Below, in pieces: positions 46,201 to 55,990 of a stretch of DNA of 64,000 bases. Source of the DNA: Piromyces finnis (taxonomy: Eukaryota; Neocallimastigomycota; Neocallimastigomycetes; Neocallimastigales; Neocallimastigaceae); NCBI GenBank assembly GCA_002104945.1, contig MCFH01000083.1:1-64000 (forward strand), in the 5' to 3' direction. Each line of letters begins with the position of its first letter. Position 1 is the first letter of the stretch. Both the position numbers and the translations under genes were made by a program. A model generated the notes under the pieces. That model was not told where the DNA came from, did no database searches, and saw only the letters and a list, made by a program, of their open reading frames with translations.

Positions 46201-47844
46201 ATTTTTTTCGTTAAACACTTCACTAAATTCTAAATATTGGGTTGGTACGGCGACCAATTTATCTTTATTAATATTCTTTTCATTATTATTATTACTACAT
46301 GATTCATTATCATTATTACATGTTTCATTAATTTTCGTTACAATACATTTAACTTTTTTATTAAAACTAATATATTCATCATCGCTGTCATCTTCATCAT
46401 TAATGGTTCTAACAAGGCGGCCTTTAACATATTCTTTTTCTTCATGGTTTGGGACGGAGGGATCTACTTTCGGTTTTTTGGTTAAGCTTCGGTCGAGAAC
46501 ATCATGATCTAATTGATCATTCTTGGACTTCTTTCTTGGTTTTCTTTTTCTTTTACCTTTGTTACAGTGTCTGGCACAATAACCAGAACTAAAAGCGATT
46601 TTCTTAGAGTCGTAGAAAGCATTTGGATTATGCTTCTTTATCCACGGCAAACCAAGAATAACATCAACACCGGGGACTTGTAATCCATAAAGTTGAATTA
46701 CTTCGAAGTGATTTTTGCAACGGAGCATGCACTTCTCAGTCCTTTCCCAAACACTAACAACTCCATCACTAACACCTGAAACACGGAATGGTTCCACTTT
46801 TTCCAAATTAATACCAAGTTCTTCAGCAAGACTTGGATTAATGAAATTTAATTCAGAACCGGAATCAATTAAAACCTTAATCTTAACTTCCGAAACTTCA
46901 TTGGTACTCAAGTAAAAGTCCACAAGGTTTAAATCACTTTTCACTCCCTTGACTCCAACTTTGTAAATTTTTGGATTAACAATTTTTGGAGTCCTTTCTT
47001 TCACAATTCTTAACACTTTTCTGGGCTTTACTCTATTAGGACAATTAAATTTTAAATGTCCTGGTTGTTTACAAAGAAAACATAACCCCTTTTTCTTTTC
47101 TTCTTCAAAGTTGTCTATGTTTTCATTGTAATTTTTACTTGATCCTTGGATATTCACATACCTTTTGCGTTTATTTTCTCTACTAATTCTAAATACATCC
47201 ACATCCATAGGATCGTTAGCCCTTCTACCATTAAAATAAAATTCACTTAGAGAATTCCTTTTCATCATATCTTCAACTAAAATAGTTGAAGAAATCAATT
47301 GTTCAATTGAAGTTGGGTTTGATTCAATGAAAGCCAACTTCTCCCTAAGTGGTGGTAATAAACCTTTCAGAAACATGTAGATTTTTGCGCTGTCATTAAA
47401 GCTTGAATTTTGGCTAATACGTTGAAACTCGGTAATGTAATCTAATACCTGACCAAGTTTCCTTTGGCGAAGATTATCTAATTTACCGTTAGCTACAACG
47501 GTATCGTATCTATAACTGCCAAAATTAGCCTTCAACCTATCTACAAATTCATCATAATGGTTTAAAACCCCACTATTATTCTTCATCAACACTGAAGCCC
47601 ATTCCAAAGGTTTACCAGAGAAGTATGATATAACGAAGTCGACCTTGACTCGATCTGTATTATACAGTGTCGGTCGAGTACGAAATACCAACTCAACTCT
47701 GGTTAAAAATCCATCCAATTCTCTTTGTTTACCAGAAAATATCGGTGGAGCATTAATAATGTTCCCCGAATTCCCAGAAACACCCACAGTCCTATCACCC
47801 ATCTCTAAATTTAAATTTTCAAACTCACTAATTAAGTCCTCCAA
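43255..47844 (-). CDS. G2a gag-pol polyprotein with chromodomain
   Basis: Open for 1,529 codons from a TTG at 47844; the first in-frame ATG is at 47802 (MGDRTVGVSG) and is the likely start. Order: gag; CCHC knuckle (CFLCKQPGHLKFNC); aspartic protease (IDSGSELNF); acidic/Asn-rich spacer; RT with [11 protein letters not shown] and YIDDILIYS; RNase H (VETDASNYAVGA, DKELLAI); integrase with HHCC and DDE motifs (SDRGSQFTS, NHPQTDGQTERVNG); C-terminal chromodomain (FYKLSWKGFDKSTWVSEDQI). A single fused gag-pol frame and a chromodomain fit the Tf1/sushi chromovirus branch. The translation matches that of G2b. Confidence 0.95.
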   Translation of the reverse strand: MEDLISEFENLNLEMGDRTVGVSGNSGNIINAPPIFSGKQRELDGFLTRVELVFRTRPTLYNTDRVKVDFVISYFSGKPLEWASVLMKNNSGVLNHYDEFVDRLKANFGSYRYDTVVANGKLDNLRQRKLGQVLDYITEFQRISQNSSFNDSAKIYMFLKGLLPPLREKLAFIESNPTSIEQLISSTILVEDMMKRNSLSEFYFNGRRANDPMDVDVFRISRENKRKRYVNIQGSSKNYNENIDNFEEEKKKGLCFLCKQPGHLKFNCPNRVKPRKVLRIVKERTPKIVNPKIYKVGVKGVKSDLNLVDFYLSTNEVSEVKIKVLIDSGSELNFINPSLAEELGINLEKVEPFRVSGVSDGVVSVWERTEKCMLRCKNHFEVIQLYGLQVPGVDVILGLPWIKKHNPNAFYDSKKIAFSSGYCARHCNKGKRKRKPRKKSKNDQLDHDVLDRSLTKKPKVDPSVPNHEEKEYVKGRLVRTINDEDDSDDEYISFNKKVKCIVTKINETCNNDNESCSNNNNEKNINKDKLVAVPTQYLEFSEVFNEKNCEVLPPHRPYDCEIKLKDDSTLFYGPLYPLTEVEREELKKYIDENLNKGFIRKSSSPAGAPILFVKKKDGSLRLCIDYRRLNNITIRNSYPLPLISDLLDRVKNAKIFTKLDLKSAYNLVRIKEGDEYKTAFRTRYGHFEYLVMPFGLKNAPATFQHFINDVLSDYLDDFVISYIDDILIYSNNIEEHHEHVKKVLKKLLENNLYVKLEKCEFDVEKTTFLGYVISKDGLQMDENKVKTILDWPVPKNVKEVQSFIGLCNYYRIFIKDFAKIANPLHKLTRKNVAFNWVKEDQDAFILLKSLFTSAPILKHADSNKQFIVETDASNYAVGAILSQEFDGKLHPIAFLSKRLTSCQRNYPIYDKELLAIIVALEEWRHYLEGARHQFIIYTDHKNLTFPRKPEMLSQRQIRWNLFLSRFDFKLIYRAGKKSGKPDILSRRSDHLVNVINSDVSCLTISFHHSDNKPLIDSILLELKNDDLYNSIVQFKMNGSACNAPIKNIDKVIIDNEGFLLYNNLIYVPKSLRTRVLELHHDSVAAGHFGIKKTTELISRNFWWPRFHSDVKSFIKSCVTCCKSKVPRHKPYGLLSPLDTPSRPWSDISIDFIVDLPKSRDMTTLMVVVDRFTKFAHAIPLRCLPTASIAADAFIANVFRLHGLPNSIISDRGSQFTSDFWSRLCDLLNINHSLSTANHPQTDGQTERVNGILEQYFRCFINKKQNNWVDLIPFAEFAYNNTLQQSINQSPFFANYGFHPKFSLEIPANDRPSRAEQRVIDMSENFKLLKGNLEKAKETYKKYADMKRMSPPEFEVGKKVWLLKDSPRTNLKKKLAPQMLGPFEIIEKVSSLAFKLKLPKTMRCHPVFHVSLLEPYFENEFIDRSNSRKRNIHLSTDLIEKIPEKIEKMKSVNGETFYKLSWKGFDKSTWVSEDQIPDKQLIQEFERNSKKSKHKLNDSSMRIRKNKGGNLIKHRYQPFVIEIPSRKDSL

Positions 47845-47900
47845 CGTTAAATATAAAACAAAATATAAAAAATGTTTTCTTACTACTGTTTCAAGTAAGT

Positions 47901-47951
<51 letters not shown>

Positions 47952-48061
47952 AAACTATTTCTACAAAAACGATGTTAGTTAATACAAAAGTTATTCAAAC
48001 TCGATCTGTTATACAGTGTCGAACAAGTTTTGTATTATATAATAATAATATTAATCAGAGT

Positions 48062-48102
<41 letters not shown>

Positions 48103-48104
48103 CT

Positions 48105-48248
48105 TCTGCTAGGGTAGCAACAAAGTTTCTTCAATACTCTCTTGAACCAAGGTAGCAACAAAGTTTCTTCAATAATCTCTTGAACCAAGGTAGCAACAAA
48201 ATTTCTTCAATAATCTCTTGAACCAAGGTAGCAACAAAGTTTCTTCGG
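48105..48248 (-). repeat. G2a leader 38-bp minisatellite, 3 full units plus partial
   Basis: On the minus strand the unit begins AAGAAACTTTGTTGCTACC and ends TTCAAGAGATTATTG. G2b has six full units plus a partial one. The 114-bp difference explains almost the whole length difference between the two elements. Confidence 0.9.
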
Positions 48249-48284
48249 GCGGTAGATATCCTAACGTACTCTTGAAGTAGTTAG

Positions 48285-48295
48285 GTAATTGTTAT
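48285..48295 (-). promoter_or_regulatory. G2a self-primer-binding site
   Basis: On the minus strand ATAACAATTAC abuts the 5' LTR. It is perfectly complementary to GTAATTGTTAT at 48418-48428 (minus strand) in that LTR, 35 bp downstream of TATAAATA (48456-48463). No TGG-type tRNA site is present. Confidence 0.8.
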
Positions 48296-48635
48296 TGTAA
48301 TGCTGACACAGAAAGAATAGATTAGGATATCTATTCTATTACAATAACACAAAATTTAAAATAAAATAAAAAATTGTTTTATTAAAAATATCTTTTATTA
48401 TAATAGAAATTTTATTAATAACAATTACATCGATAAAATGATGAAAAATATCTTCTATTTATATTTTTCCTAAATACATTTATATTATATTATAACTATT
48501 TATTTCTTATATATTATTATTTAAAATCTACACTAAAATCTTAATTATTAATAAATATTTAAACTATAACTATTTTTAGTAAAATACAATTGGCAATTCA
48601 AATTAAGTACTATTTAATTTGAATATGTGCCCATG
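48296..48635 (-). repeat. G2a 5' LTR, inner part (R/U5 and core promoter)
   Basis: 340 bp of the 605-bp LTR, ending in CCATG where N1 inserted. It keeps the TATA box and the proposed transcription start. The remainder is at 54983-55247. Confidence 0.93.
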
Positions 48636-49423
48636 TGTAAAGATATAATATATATCTTTAGATTATTTAATAATTAATTATTAATTATTAAATAATAAAT
48701 TAATATTTAGTAAAACTGATTATAAAATTTTTGAGTAAATTTTATGGAATAATTTAATAATAAATTATTTTATAATAATTCCGTTAAATTTAAATTAAGA
48801 TAAATATTTAAGTTTAAGGAATAAAAGAATTTTAATTAAATTTAAATATTTCAAATATTTTAAATAATTAAAATATTTTTCAAATACTTTTTATTTAGTT
48901 TTAGAATAGATTATACTTTTTTATTTAAATTTAGAATAGTTTAATAATTTTAACTTAGTTTTAAAAATAGATTTATTTATATTTCAATAGGAAATATATT
49001 AAGAATAGTATTGATAATATTAAATTAATTTATAGAAAATACATGGGCTTTATTCAATTTTGAGTTTACTCAAATTGAATTAAAAGTATAATGAATTAGT
49101 TTAGTTTAGTTCTGTTATTTTATTATTTAATTAAATTAGTTTTGTTTATTTTATATTAAATATATGTTTATTTAAATAGAATAATATATTAGAATATAAT
49201 TATGAAAAAATATAAATACATGTAATTTTTATTTGTTAAATCGATGTAATTGTTATTTTCAATTTTTTAATTATTAACTATTATATAGTTAATAATCTTT
49301 TTAAGAGTTTTAAATAAAATGATTTTTAAAATAAAAATTTAATGTTTTATTTTTTTATTTTTGTGTTAATAAAAATTGTTTTGTTTTAAGTATGAAATCT
49401 GTTTTAAATTTTATACTTTTACA
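48636..49423 (+). repeat. N1 5' LTR (788 bp)
   Basis: Same length as and apparently matching 54190-54977. Mostly unlike the G2 LTRs, except for the promoter/primer segment at 49211-49256 and the TGTAAAGA/TTACA ends. Confidence 0.94.
49211..49256 (+). promoter_or_regulatory. N1 promoter and proposed self-primer
   Basis: TATAAATA at 49211-49218 and GTAATTGTTAT at 49246-49256, preceded by ATCGAT. The distance from TATA start to primer start is 35 bp, exactly as in G2a, G2b and G2c. Confidence 0.75.
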
Positions 49424-49434
49424 ATAACAATTAC
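49424..49434 (+). promoter_or_regulatory. N1 self-primer-binding site
   Basis: ATAACAATTAC directly after the LTR, the exact reverse complement of 49246-49256. Confidence 0.8.
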
Positions 49435-49498
49435 CTTTTCTTATTAAAAAACACGTTTTATATTTAATAATAAAACAATTTTTATTTTCTGAAGTTAC

Positions 49499-49878
49499 AA
49501 CATTGGGAATTGCTACCGTAGAAAATTTGGAACTTTTCGGAAATTTTTTCTCTTCGGAAATTTTTTTGTCTACTTGAGAAGCCTACCTTGTGGAACTATT
49601 TATGGTGTAACTTCTGTCAGTGTAACATCAATTTTGTGTTACCCTACTTTGTGAAATTCTAAATAAATTTTGTGAATACTACCTTGTGAAACCCTACTTT
49701 GTGGAACTATAATTGTGGAATTTTTACTTGTGGAACACTACCTTGTGAAATCCTCCCTTCGTGGAATTCTTTTGAACGAATCTCGTGGAACTTTGCTTGT
49801 GGAACATCTTTACTTTGTGAAACTTTCTTTTATATATTAGAATTGGAATGAGTGTAACTCTACTTTGTGAAACAATGA
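49499..49878 (+). repeat. N1 degenerate short repeats (CTACCTTGTGGAAC-like)
   Basis: About ten or more imperfect copies of a word such as CTACCTTGTGGAAC or CTACTTTGTGAAAC, at irregular 15-45 bp spacing. The word resembles GCTACCTTGGTTC in the G2 leader minisatellite, so this tract may be a decayed or diverged version of it. Confidence 0.7.
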
Positions 49879-49984
49879 AATCTTTATATATAAAATCTAT
49901 CTGTAATACTAATAGAAATATATTTATGAAATACTCTTGTTTTTAAATTGATGAAACTCTTTTAAAATTAAATTTAATTATAAT

Positions 49985-51505
49985 ATACTATAAAAAGAAC
50001 TCGCTCGACACCGTTTGATAGGATAGAGTCTGAGCGACATCTTTTATACATAGTATATTATAAATTAAATTGGATATATACAATTAAAAGAGTAAATTAA
50101 ATCAAAAAATTAATTGCAAAGTAAGAAAATTAAAACTTATTTAAAAAGGAAGAAAATTAAGAAAAAGTTAATAAAATTTTAAAATTATTTAAATATATTG
50201 AGAAATAAGTGAATTAGTATGTTGATTTCACTTATTTGAATGAATTATTAATTGTTATTTTGAAATGAACTTATTATATACTTAAAAGACCTCGCTCGAC
50301 ACCGTTTGATAGGATAGAGTCTGAGCGACATCTTTTAAACATGGTATATAATAATTATAGAATTATTTAAAATATATTGTATGAAAATTAAAATTTTGAT
50401 ATTTATTAATTAAAATGAATTTGAGAAATAAGTGAATTAAAATGTAAATATCACTTATTGGAAAAAGTTATTTTATTGAAATATATTTATTATATATTAT
50501 AAAAGACCTCGCTCGACACCTTTTGATAGGATAGAGTCTGAGCGACATCTTTTAGACGTAGTATATAATAATTTTAGATTTATTTAAAATACATTGAGAA
50601 ATATGAAAATTAAAATTTTGATATTTATTAATTAAAAGTAGTTGAGGAATAAGTTATCTTATTGAAATAAATTTATTATATACTATAAAAGACCTCGCTC
50701 GACACCTTTTGATAGGATAGAGTCTGAGCGACATCTTTAGATATTGTATATAATAAATTAAATTGAATATATAATTAAAACAAATTAAAATTTGATTATA
50801 TAATAAGTAAATTTGAAATGAATTTATTATATACTTAAAAGACCTCGCTCGACACCTTTTGATAGGATAGAGTCTGAGCGACATCTTTTAGATATAGTAT
50901 ATAATAAATTAAAATTAAGAAATGAATTAAAATTTTACAATAAAAGTAAAAGTAATAAATGTGTAAAGTTAGTTAAATAAATAAATTATTCTTTATTATA
51001 ATAAGATTTCGATGACACCTTTTTAGAGGACAGAGTCAGATCGACATCTTTTTGGGAAATAGTATATAATAAATTAAATTGAAAATACTATAAATTAATT
51101 TAACTTGAAAATTTGAAATATATAATTTAATTTAATGAAGTTAGAAAATGATTTGATATTTAAAATTACTTTTAAAATAATTTAATTTTATACTAAATAA
51201 ATAATTCGATGACACCTTTTCTTTAAAGGATAGAGTCAGGTCGACTTCTTTAATATGAAGATACAATATAAATTCGATTAACTAACTAAATAAATAAAAT
51301 ATATTCAAGGATTATATATTATTAATTAAATTAGATAAATACAATTAAGAAGTTTATTAAATAATATATTAAAATATTATGAAGTAATACGAAAACGAGC
51401 TTAAAAAAAAAATAATTTAATTTCATTGTAATAACATGTTTTATACTTTATAAAGAATTCGCTGACACCAGTTGATAGGATGGAGTTGACTTCTTTTATA
51501 TAAAG
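49985..51505 (+). repeat. N1 array of eight hairpin-forming repeats
   Basis: Core starts are near 50000, 50291, 50508, 50694, 50844, 51009, 51206 and 51458. A good unit is CTCGCTCGACACC, about 15 nt of loop, then GAGTCTGAGCGACATC. CGCTC pairs GAGCG and GAC pairs GTC with one bulge. Flanks extend the stem (AAAAGA with TCTTTT, ATTATATACT with AGTATATAAT). The unit at 50821-50910 is a ~90-bp near-palindrome. The last three are degenerate. Confidence 0.88.
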
Positions 51506-54156
51506 GTGTATTTTATATAACTGAATATTTGACTAAATAGAAAATTCTTAATAATTAGAATATAAATTTAAAGCATTTTTAATTTGATTTGAATTTATCA
51601 ACAAAAGTCAATACAAATTTAGTTATTTAAAAAGTTATACATTTATTAAAAAAAAAATTATTTTTATATTTAGTAAATTAAGATAATTTGATTGTAATAG
51701 TTTATTAAATAATTTATTAAACAAATGATTAAGAATAAATAATTAAAATAATTTGAATTCAATATGAGGAGGTTTTACAAATTTAGTTGTTAAATAAATT
51801 ATGTTTTTTATATTTAATAAATTAAAATAAATTAATTAAATAAAGAATTTTTTATAAAGAAGTTATTGTATATCTAGTTAATAAGTTTATATTTTTATTA
51901 AGAAGTAAGTTTTATATTTAAAAGATTCAAATAACTTGAATAAATTAATATAGTAGTTTTGATTGAATAATTATAAAGTTAAATAAATATATAATAAGAA
52001 ATGAGTGTAATATTTTTTATTCTTAATAATATGATGGTAGTGAAATCAGAGCTAGAAAATTAATCTATTCTGGATCTGTTCTTAATTTCATTTATCTGGA
52101 TTTTATAAAGAATAAAATGAAAATAAAAAGAAACAAGAAAGAAGAACAATTCAGTAATGAAATAATAAATTTGAAAATTCCAATGTTTTAAAAAGAAACT
52201 TAATGAATTACTGAATTGTGGAGGATTATAACAAAATGTTAAGTACATTTGTCCTATGGAAAATAATGTTATCTAAATAATTTTAATTATAATAAATGTA
52301 ATTTAAAAAATAAATATGATTGTAATGTATTAGTATTGTAGAATTAGAAATAGCTATAATAGAAATTAATGAGGAATAGTTTTAGTAATAGTAACAACTT
52401 GATAGTATAATAGTTAGTATTAATAATAATTAAAAAAAAAATAGAATTAATAAATACAACAAATGAAAAAAAAAATATAATAAAATGTAATAAATAGAAT
52501 AAAGTAATAAATAGAATAAGTTAATAAATATGATAAATGTAATAAATAGAATAAATTAATAAATATAATAAGTTAATAAATATGATAAATGTAATAAATA
52601 TAATGAATAAAACAAATATAAATTAATGTAATATGTATAATAATTATAAGAGTTTTTAATAAATGAATAGTTTTTATGTACTTAATAAAACGAACTTTAT
52701 AAAGGAAAAAAAAAAGATTTTAATCTTTATACAATTCTTTTTAATGGAAGTATAATGAGATTGATAACTATAATTACTATATATTGATTGTAGGAAATTA
52801 AATGATATAATTATTGAAATTCATATATTCCTTTAATCAATAAATAAGATAAATGGAGTAAAATATGTTTTTAAACTAAATTTAAATATATCAATAGCTT
52901 AGTAAGAATTAAATAAAGTGATGAATTTAAAATTGCTTTAATCTTTATATGGCATTTTTAATTTATTATCATACCTTTTATTCAAAAATGTATCAGCTCT
53001 ATTTTAATATTTTAAGTGATGCTTTTGATGAAGTATTTTAATTACTTTATAATTAATAATATTTAGTACAACATTATGTATATGTTTATATCAATTCTGT
53101 GATGTTTTATTGATGATATTTAAATTTATGAATTCATTGTTAAATTTTTAAAAAAGAAATAATTTTATAATACCATATATTGATAAATTATAAAATAAAA
53201 GAGAATTATAAATATGCTAAAAGTATTTTAAAAACGTCTAAAAATGATAAATTTGTTAATTAAATTATAGTATTTACTTGATGACTTGATACCACTTTTG
53301 TTTATTTAATAATAAGATTAAAAAAAAATAGTGGTATAGTTAATATAATTATTGAATGATGTTTTTCCATTATTATTAATGAATGTTAATTTTTTTACAA
53401 ATATTTTATTACTAAGAATTTTGTTATATTTATTTGCTTAATAATAACCTTTAAAAAAAATAAGTTCCACTTGGTTTAAAGCTTGTACAATAATAAAAAA
53501 CATTTAATACTCTTTAAATGCTATTTTCTTTATAATTTTAGAATTGTCTGTTTGATATATTTAATATAAATTTTATCACAGACTTTTCATTTAAATGAGA
53601 GGGTGAACGAGATATTGTTCCAATATCTCCGTTGGTTAATAAAATCGAATTGATTGTTATATTGGAATCTACTTATAATATTTTATTGTAATCAATCAAT
53701 CAATTTCAATTTTATACAAACTATGGATTTAATTTAAAATTTAATATTGAAATTTCTTCAGCTAATAAATCAAAGAAAGTTGAACAGATTATTATAAGTA
53801 TTAATAAAAAGTATTAAAATTGTAAAATAGAATTTTAATCATGCATAAGAAGATTATAAAAGTCATGATGATCAAGAAGAATTGAATAAATAAAAATTTG
53901 AAACTTAAGTAAATGTTTTGTTTTGAATACTTAAATAAAAATGTTAATAGAAAACAATTTATAAATAACCATAATCTGAATATAAAAACAAATGGATTCT
54001 TGATGATTAAGTTTTAGATAAATTATTAGAATTATGTATAAGTAACAAGAATGATAATAAGAGTATAAATAAATTAAATACTTATATATTTTTTTAACAA
54101 TGTTATGATTTAGAAAAAGTAGTAACCATTTGTTATTTAAATTTCTTCAAGAAAAT
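51506..54156 (+). other. N1 internal region without coding capacity
   Basis: About 2.65 kb, AT-rich. No frame longer than ~60 codons and none with a recognisable motif. Short AATAAAT(A)GAATAA-type repeats lie at about 52440-52640. Its origin is not identifiable by eye. Confidence 0.6.
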
Positions 54157-54190
54157 AATCTCGCAGGAGCTCGACTTAAAGGGCGAGATT
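54157..54190 (+). promoter_or_regulatory. N1 polypurine tract with conserved block and hairpin
   Basis: The 22-nt block with core CGCAGGAGCTCG also found in G2a and G2b, followed by AAAGGGCGAGATT against the 3' LTR. AATCTCGC (54157-54164) pairs GCGAGATT (54183-54190), a perfect 8-bp stem bracketing the tract. Confidence 0.8.
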
Positions 54191-54977
54191 GTAAAGATAT
54201 AATATATATCTTTAGATTATTTAATAATTAATTATTAATTATTAAATAATAAATTAATATTTAGTAAAACTGATTATAAAATTTTTGAGTAAATTTTATG
54301 GAATAATTTAATAATAAATTATTTTATAATAATTCCGTTAAATTTAAATTAAGATAAATATTTAAGTTTAAGGAATAAAAGAATTTTAATTAAATTTAAA
54401 TATTTCAAATATTTTAAATAATTAAAATATTTTTCAAATACTTTTTATTTAGTTTTAGAATAGATTATACTTTTTTATTTAAATTTAGAATAGTTTAATA
54501 ATTTTAACTTAGTTTTAAAAATAGATTTATTTATATTTCAATAGGAAATATATTAAGAATAGTATTGATAATATTAAATTAATTTATAGAAAATACATGG
54601 GCTTTATTCAATTTTGAGTTTACTCAAATTGAATTAAAAGTATAATGAATTAGTTTAGTTTAGTTCTGTTATTTTATTATTTAATTAAATTAGTTTTGTT
54701 TATTTTATATTAAATATATGTTTATTTAAATAGAATAATATATTAGAATATAATTATGAAAAAATATAAATACATGTAATTTTTATTTGTTAAATCGATG
54801 TAATTGTTATTTTCAATTTTTTAATTATTAACTATTATATAGTTAATAATCTTTTTAAGAGTTTTAAATAAAATGATTTTTAAAATAAAAATTTAATGTT
54901 TTATTTTTTTATTTTTGTGTTAATAAAAATTGTTTTGTTTTAAGTATGAAATCTGTTTTAAATTTTATACTTTTACA
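54190..54977 (+). repeat. N1 3' LTR (788 bp)
   Basis: Matches 48636-49423 in length and, as far as read, in sequence. It is followed by the CCATG target duplication. Confidence 0.94.
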
Positions 54978-55247
54978 CCATGTATTATTGATATATTAAT
55001 CATTTATTATTTATCTATTTCTATAAAAAAAACAATACTAAAACTAGGGATTTAAATTGAGAATATTAATTTACTTGTTAAACATTAAAAATAAATTAAT
55101 AATTTATTTTGTTTTAAACTTTAATTATTAATAAATAAATTATGTCTCATTTTCTTTTTCTGAATATAATTTGTGTAACTTAAACAATAATACTTGTGGC
55201 TTAAGTTACATTAAAGATATCAAACAGAGGCGTTTGATGTCTTTACA
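54978..55247 (-). repeat. G2a 5' LTR, outer part (U3 end)
   Basis: CCATG (54978-54982, the duplicated target) followed by the remaining 265 bp of the G2a LTR, to TTTACA at 55247. Confidence 0.93.
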
Positions 55248-55384
55248 GGAGAACAGTACGAACATGTTGTATATGTTCATCTAATGTTTTCGAATAAATC
55301 AGAATATCATCTAAATATAAAATAACAAATTTTTCTAAATAAGGGCGTAATACTGAATTAATAAATGATTGAAATGTAGCAGGG
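55248..55384 (-). mobile_element. G1 middle piece: RT core fragment
   Basis: 137 bp of G1 left between G2a and G2b, including both target duplications (GGAGA 55248-55252 and CAGGG 55380-55384). It encodes the RT catalytic segment (ATFQSFIN ... [13 protein letters not shown] ... HVRTVL) on the minus strand. The frame joins to 61791 upstream and 42608 downstream. Confidence 0.93.
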
Positions 55385-55990
55385 TGTAAAGACATCAAAC
55401 GCCTCTGTTTGATATCTTTAATGTAACTTAAGCCACAAGTATTATTGTTTAAGTTACACAAATTATATTCAGAAAAAGAAAATGAGACATAATTTATTTA
55501 TTAATAATTAAAGTTTAAAACAAAATAAATTATTAATTTATTTTTAATGTTTAACAAGTAAATTAATATTCTCAATTTAAATCCCTAGTTTTAGTATTGT
55601 TTTTTTTATAGAAATAGATAAATAATAAATGATTAATATATCAATAATACATGGGCACATATTCAAATTAAATAGTACTTAATTTGAATTGCCAATTGTA
55701 TTTTACTAAAAATAGTTATAGTTTAAATATTTATTAATAATTAAGATTTTAGTGTAGATTTTAAATAATAATATATAAGAAATAAATAGTTATAATATAA
55801 TATAAATGTATTTAGGAAAAATATAAATAGAAGATATTTTTCATCATTTTATCGATGTAATTGTTATTAATAAAATTTCTATTATAATAAAAGATATTTT
55901 TAATAAAACAATTTTTTATTTTATTTTAAATTTTGTGTTATTGTAATAGAATAGATATCCTAAATCTATTCTTTCTGTGTCAGCATTACA
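55385..55990 (+). repeat. G2b 5' LTR (606 bp)
   Basis: TGTAAAGACATC...GCATTACA. One extra A near 55971 compared with the 3' LTR; otherwise I see no difference. Confidence 0.95.
55822..55867 (+). promoter_or_regulatory. G2b promoter and proposed self-primer
   Basis: TATAAATA at 55822-55829 and GTAATTGTTAT at 55857-55867. If transcription starts at 55857 the first 11 nt pair with the primer-binding site, as in Tf1. Confidence 0.75.

Larger units (their letters stand above)
47845..48295 (-). other. G2a leader (5' untranslated region)
   Basis: It contains two poly-T runs on the plus strand (about 47908-47943 and 48064-48097), a hairpin motif at 47991-48030 (related to the N1 hairpins), and a 38-bp minisatellite at 48105-48248 with three full units plus a partial one. 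The primer-binding site lies at 48285-48295. Confidence 0.85.
48636..54977 (+). mobile_element. N1: non-autonomous LTR retrotransposon (6,342 bp)
   Basis: Two 788-bp LTRs (48636-49423 and 54190-54977) start TGTAAAGATAT and end TTTTACA, flanked by CCATG (48631-48635 and 54978-54982). The internal 4,766 bp have no coding frame of note and no gag, RT or integrase motif. N1 shares with G2 the 11-nt primer-binding site, the TATAAATA-to-start spacing and a 22-nt block before the polypurine tract. It is therefore probably mobilised by G2 proteins (inference). Confidence 0.95.
42614..55247 (-). mobile_element. G2a: complete chromodomain Ty3/Gypsy element, itself interrupted by N1
   Basis: LTRs at 42614-43218 (605 bp) and 48296-55247 (605 bp once N1 and one CCATG are removed). 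Ends are TG/CA and the target duplication is GGAGA. Without N1 it is ~6,287 bp. It carries a single polyprotein frame with the same 1,529-residue product as G2b, which lies in opposite orientation. N1 sits in the biological 5' LTR, upstream of the TATA box. Confidence 0.95.

Noticed and set aside
50654-50884. 76-codon frame repeating LYPIKRCRARSF
   Set aside because: Chance translation of the N1 hairpin repeats.
50000-51500. CRISPR-like array (regularly repeated palindromic units)
   Set aside because: Unit spacing is irregular (150-290 bp), spacers are not of uniform size, the host is a fungus, and the array lies inside an LTR element. Explained as N1 hairpin repeats.
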